A model generated the notes under the pieces. It was given only the letters and a program-made list of their open reading frames with translations. It ran no database searches and had not been told where the DNA came from. 8,680 nucleotides of DNA from a methanogenic archaeon. GTDB lineage: Archaea > Thermoplasmatota > Thermoplasmata > Methanomassiliicoccales > Methanomethylophilaceae. Shown here in pieces: positions 5,751 to 8,680 of the stretch. Both the position numbers and the translations under genes were made by a program. The DNA lies in assembly GCA_902787415.1 (NCBI GenBank), contig CADAGG010000046.1:1-8680 (forward strand), read 5' to 3'. Position 1 is the stretch's first letter, and every line of letters starts with the position of its first letter.

Positions 5751-6668
5751 ATGGGCAAGAAGAATCTCATTTCAGTTATGGACATGAAGGACGAGTGGCC
5801 CGCACTCGTCGATCTTGCGATCAAGCTCAAGAAAGAACGCGGCAACCACGGGGACCCCCTCAAGGGAAAGACCCTTGCCATGATGTTCGAGAAACCCAGC
5901 ACCAGGACCAGGACCTCCTTCGACATCGCCATCACCGAGCTCGGCGGACACGCCCTCTACCTGGACGTCTCCAAGATGCAGATGGGCCACGGCGAGACCG
6001 TCGAGGACACCGCCAGGGTCCTCAGCCGCTTCGCCCACGGTATCATGTACCGTGCCTTCGACTACAAGATGATGGACAAGCTCGGAGAGTGGGCATCCAT
6101 CCCCGTCATCAGCGGTCTCGACAACCTCGAGCACCCCTGTCAGGCACTGGCCGACATGGTCACCATCAAGGAGAAGTTCGGAGACCTCCGCGGACGCAAG
6201 CTCGTGTACCTCGGAGACGGTAACAACGTCTGCAACTCCCTGCTCTACGCATGCGCCATCCTCGGAATCGACATGGTCGCCTGCTGCCCCGCACCCAGGA
6301 TGCCCAACGCGGAGATCATGCTCAACGCCGCCAGGGTCGCCGACTCCAACGGTTCCAAGATCATCGCCTCCCACGAGCCCGAGGAGGCCTGCAAGGACGC
6401 CGACGTCCTCTACACCGACACCTGGATCTCCATGGGCGACACCACCTCCGAGATCGAGGCAATCAAGCTGTTCCAGAAGTACCAGATCAACGACGACCTG
6501 CTGGCACTTGCCAAGCCCGACTGCATCGTGATGCACTGCCTCCCCGCACACAGGGGACAGGAGATCACCAACTCCGTCATCGAGGGCAAGCACAGCGTCG
6601 TCTTCGACCAGGCCGAGAACAGGCTCCACGCACAGAAGGCAGTGCTCTACACCCTTCTCAAGAACTGA
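5751..6668 (+). CDS. argF: Ornithine carbamoyltransferase
   Basis: This enzyme makes citrulline from ornithine and carbamoyl phosphate in arginine biosynthesis, in the cytosol. The 305-residue protein carries all the signatures: the carbamoyl-phosphate loop STRTRT at 50-55, HPCQ at 128-131, the ornithine-side SMGD at 227-230 and HCLPAHRGQE at 262-271. The last three distinguish it from aspartate carbamoyltransferase. I chose ATG 5751 because the N-terminus MGKKNLISVMDM aligns with the usual family start. An in-frame GTG at 5712 would add 13 residues and coincides with a possible leaderless start, so it is a real alternative. Its 3' end overlaps the convergent nuclease gene by 11 bases. No other arginine gene lies in the window. 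Confidence 0.95.
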   Translation: MGKKNLISVMDMKDEWPALVDLAIKLKKERGNHGDPLKGKTLAMMFEKPSTRTRTSFDIAITELGGHALYLDVSKMQMGHGETVEDTARVLSRFAHGIMYRAFDYKMMDKLGEWASIPVISGLDNLEHPCQALADMVTIKEKFGDLRGRKLVYLGDGNNVCNSLLYACAILGIDMVACCPAPRMPNAEIMLNAARVADSNGSKIIASHEPEEACKDADVLYTDTWISMGDTTSEIEAIKLFQKYQINDDLLALAKPDCIVMHCLPAHRGQEITNSVIEGKHSVVFDQAENRLHAQKAVLYTLLKN

Positions 6669-8082
6669 GCCCGGCGATCAGCTCCTCGAGCTTGTCGAGG
6701 AAAACCTCTTTCTTCCCCACGGGGATGGTGGCACCGGCGGCCACGTTATGGCCGCCGCCCATGCCTCCCACGGCCGCGGCCGCCTCCGACATAAGTTTTG
6801 AAAGATCCATGCCGGCATCCACCAGCGACTTGGGTGCCCTGGCGGAAACCTTGATGCCGTCGTCGGCCTCCGCGAAGGCGATGATGGGCATGTCGGGCGC
6901 CGCCTCGGAACTGCTCAGGATCATGCCCGCGACGATGCCTACGACGGTCTCGCGGATAGCAGACCCAGCATCGAAATATTGAACATAGTTGCGGCGGCGC
7001 AGGAGATGGTTGTCCCTGACGAACGCGAGCGCCACCGAGATGTTCTTGCGGTGGTCCTTGCGGTTGTTCTCCGCCTCCTTCAGCGCGTCGAGGTCCCCGA
7101 GGCATATCTTGGCCCCGGTGTCCGCGTCGTCGTACCTCCCGCAGGAGTTCAGGGTGGTGGCGAACTCCTTGGCGTCGCCGAGCCCGGTCTTGAAATCGTA
7201 ACGTTTGACGGTGTACAGCTCACCCAGCAGGGCGGCGCGGTCCTCGTCGTTCCTGGCCCGGGAGACCAGCTCGTCGGTGAGCATGGCGCACTCGACGGGG
7301 TCGAGGTCGCACCAGGTGCGGCGGGTGCCGTCGGGGTTGTTGGCCGGGACCTGGCAGGCAGCGAGAAGATTGTAGCAGGCATCGGCGTCCGAGGCCAGAC
7401 CCGGGATCGCCGGCTCCCCGTACTGCAGGAACTGCACCAGGGGCCTGGTGCCCCTGCCGAAGAAGCGGATGCCGTAGGAGACCTCCATGTCGCCGCAGTC
7501 CACGGCGTCCTGCAGGATGACACGGTTCCAGCCGACCAGCCTCGATTCGCGGCTGTCCTGGAAGTCGCCTATGGCGCCGATGACGGCGAGATATGCCAGA
7601 TCGACGTTTTTGGGGTCGATGGCACGCGAGAGGAGATAGGTCATGCCGGCCCCGCTGACCTCGTAGGAACCGGATGCCCCGTAGAGGTGCGGGTTCAGCT
7701 GGTAGGACGCGCTGAAGGCGTCGAGCATCGACTGCCCGCTGCGCCATTTGGTGTCCGGCACGTGGTGGTCGGTGACCACTATGCCGCTGCGGGTGAACTG
7801 TCCCATGTAGGCACTGCCGAGGTCGCATATCCAGACGTAGTCGCTCGGGTCGCGGTTCACCTTGTCCACGGTCTCCTCGGTGATCTTCTTCTCGAAAGTG
7901 AGGGTGTAGGTCTTCCCGAGGCGGCGGAGCGTCTCGGCGGCGATGGCCCCCGCCGTTATGCCGTCGGCATCGATATGGGTGATGACATCGACGGAGCGTG
8001 CCCTCATCAAAGCGGAAGCGGCGCGCTTCAGATCGGTCAGCAGTCTCGCGGGGAGACCTTCGGGGGACCCTTCGTCTGACAT
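6658..8082 (-). CDS. RecJ-like DHH family single-strand nuclease
   Basis: The 474-residue protein belongs to the DHH/DHHA1 phosphoesterases, most like the archaeal RecJ homologues (such as the GINS-associated nuclease GAN), which degrade single-stranded DNA or RNA in replication and repair. Metal-site motifs of the N-terminal DHH domain are HIDADG at 36-41, the Asp in ICDLGS (Asp87), TDHH at 104-107 and GAIGDFQD at 169-176. The C-terminal DHHA1 domain ends in the Gly-rich GGMGGGHNVAAGA at 439-451. All metal ligands appear intact. The central part (about 180-370) is less conserved. No Shine-Dalgarno precedes ATG 8082, and a TATA-like tract lies about 33 bases upstream. It diverges from a metallophosphoesterase gene, another DNA-processing family. 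Whether it is the GAN orthologue or another RecJ paralogue cannot be told from the sequence alone. Confidence 0.92.
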   Translation of the reverse strand: MSDEGSPEGLPARLLTDLKRAASALMRARSVDVITHIDADGITAGAIAAETLRRLGKTYTLTFEKKITEETVDKVNRDPSDYVWICDLGSAYMGQFTRSGIVVTDHHVPDTKWRSGQSMLDAFSASYQLNPHLYGASGSYEVSGAGMTYLLSRAIDPKNVDLAYLAVIGAIGDFQDSRESRLVGWNRVILQDAVDCGDMEVSYGIRFFGRGTRPLVQFLQYGEPAIPGLASDADACYNLLAACQVPANNPDGTRRTWCDLDPVECAMLTDELVSRARNDEDRAALLGELYTVKRYDFKTGLGDAKEFATTLNSCGRYDDADTGAKICLGDLDALKEAENNRKDHRKNISVALAFVRDNHLLRRRNYVQYFDAGSAIRETVVGIVAGMILSSSEAAPDMPIIAFAEADDGIKVSARAPKSLVDAGMDLSKLMSEAAAAVGGMGGGHNVAAGATIPVGKKEVFLDKLEELIAGLSS

Positions 8083-8108
8083 GTTACATGCCCGTATCGG
8101 GGTGGGAC

Positions 8109-8121
8109 TATAATTTTTTAA
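8109..8121. promoter_or_regulatory. Shared divergent promoter core
   Basis: TATAATTTTTTAA reads as a TATA-like box on the plus strand, and its complement TTAAAAAATTATA reads as one on the minus strand. Its centre is about 28 bases from the plus-strand ATG at 8143 and about 33 bases from the minus-strand ATG at 8082. No other AT-rich element lies in the 60-base gap, so both genes probably start from this one tract, both with little or no leader. Confidence 0.6.
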
Positions 8122-8142
8122 GGGAACGACATCCCCTCACCA

Positions 8143-8680
8143 ATGGGAGCTAAACGCATCAGGGTGATGCCCGGGGTCACGATAACCAACGACCGGTGCC
8201 TCATCCTCGACGAAGGACCTACGGCGGTCATCGGGGACCTCCATCTCGGGTACGAGAGCGCACTCGAGGAGGAGGGCATGTTCATCCCCCGCATCAACAC
8301 CGACTCGGTCCGCGACTCCCTCAACCGCATCCTCGACGAGTACGAGCCGGCCCGCATCGTGCTGCTCGGCGACATCAAGCACGACTTCAAGAGGTCCAGT
8401 TATCAAGCCCGCGAGGACGTCCGCAGCATCATCAAACTGGTGGACGAGGCGGCCGAGACCGTCGTCATCAAGGGGAACCACGACAACTTCCTGCAGACGA
8501 TCCTCTCCGACACGGGGGTGAACACCCTCGACTACTTCGACATCATGGGCTTCCGCCTCGAGCACGGGCACATCGACTCGGGAGTGAGACCGGTGATCAT
8601 CGGCCACGAGCACCCCTCGGTCAGGATCCCCGGCGAGCTCAGCGGGTACATCAAGCTCCAGTGCTACGTGGTGGCCGAGA
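8143..8680 (+). CDS. SbcD/Mre11-related archaeal metallophosphoesterase, partial
   Basis: The first 179 residues are present and the gene runs off the right edge. The calcineurin-like metal-binding motifs occur in order: GDLHLG at 31-36, GDIKH at 76-80, GNHDN at 111-115, HGH at 141-143 and GHEHPS at 154-159. They match the archaeal putative phosphoesterase group related to SbcD/Mre11; a dinuclear metal phosphodiesterase is expected and the substrate is unknown. All ligand residues are intact. The start is ATG 8143, with no Shine-Dalgarno and a TATA-like tract about 28 bases upstream, consistent with a leaderless message. Divergence from the RecJ-like gene suggests a DNA repair or processing role, but this is inference from context. 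Confidence 0.92.
   Translation, partial: MGAKRIRVMPGVTITNDRCLILDEGPTAVIGDLHLGYESALEEEGMFIPRINTDSVRDSLNRILDEYEPARIVLLGDIKHDFKRSSYQAREDVRSIIKLVDEAAETVVIKGNHDNFLQTILSDTGVNTLDYFDIMGFRLEHGHIDSGVRPVIIGHEHPSVRIPGELSGYIKLQCYVVAE

Noticed and set aside
6979..8079. Plus-strand open frame of 366 codons opposite the RecJ-like gene
   Set aside because: Complementary codon frame again. It shows the effect is general in this genome and not special to mcr, so I did not treat it as a hidden coding signal.

Overview
The window is archaeal and comes from a methanogen. Its core is a complete methyl-coenzyme M reductase (MCR) operon on the minus strand in the order mcrB-mcrD-mcrG-mcrA. A 92-residue DUF2098-type gene follows 8 bases after mcrA, and a strong hairpin/T-tract terminator comes after that. 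There is no mcrC between mcrD and mcrG. No TAG stop is used by any of the eight complete genes (seven TGA, one TAA). Both facts fit the Methanomassiliicoccales (Thermoplasmatota methylotrophic methanogens that use pyrrolysine), but that assignment is an inference.

Layout. Bases 1-71 hold little: possibly the first codons of another minus-strand gene beyond the mcr terminator. The mcr operon runs leftward from about 4700 to 72, with very tight junctions (18, 2, 2 and 8 bases) and a Shine-Dalgarno-like sequence before every gene, so it reads as one transcript. Upstream of mcrB lies a 279-base AT-rich intergenic region (4638-4916). It contains a good archaeal TATA box, several small repeats and the T-rich 3' end of the next gene. 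That gene (4917-5627, minus) encodes a cysteine-rich DUF169 protein. Divergent from it is argF (ornithine carbamoyltransferase, plus). argF meets a RecJ-like DHH-family nuclease gene (minus) tail to tail with an 11-base overlap. The nuclease gene diverges from a SbcD/Mre11-related metallophosphoesterase gene (plus) that runs off the right edge. These last two genes appear to share one symmetric AT-rich promoter core.

How the genes work together. mcrB, mcrG and mcrA encode the beta, gamma and alpha subunits of the F430 enzyme that releases methane in the last step of methanogenesis. mcrD encodes an accessory protein. The DUF2098 protein is probably co-expressed with MCR and is a candidate assembly or accessory factor. 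The DUF169 gene lies just upstream on the same strand but has its own promoter and probably its own terminator. The right half is housekeeping: arginine synthesis and a DNA-processing pair. I found no CRISPR array, tRNA, rRNA, insertion sequence or clear horizontally acquired island. The items most worth a second look are the DUF2098 gene tied to MCR, the DUF169 neighbour, a one-residue deletion in McrA beside the methylhistidine site, and the promoter architecture.
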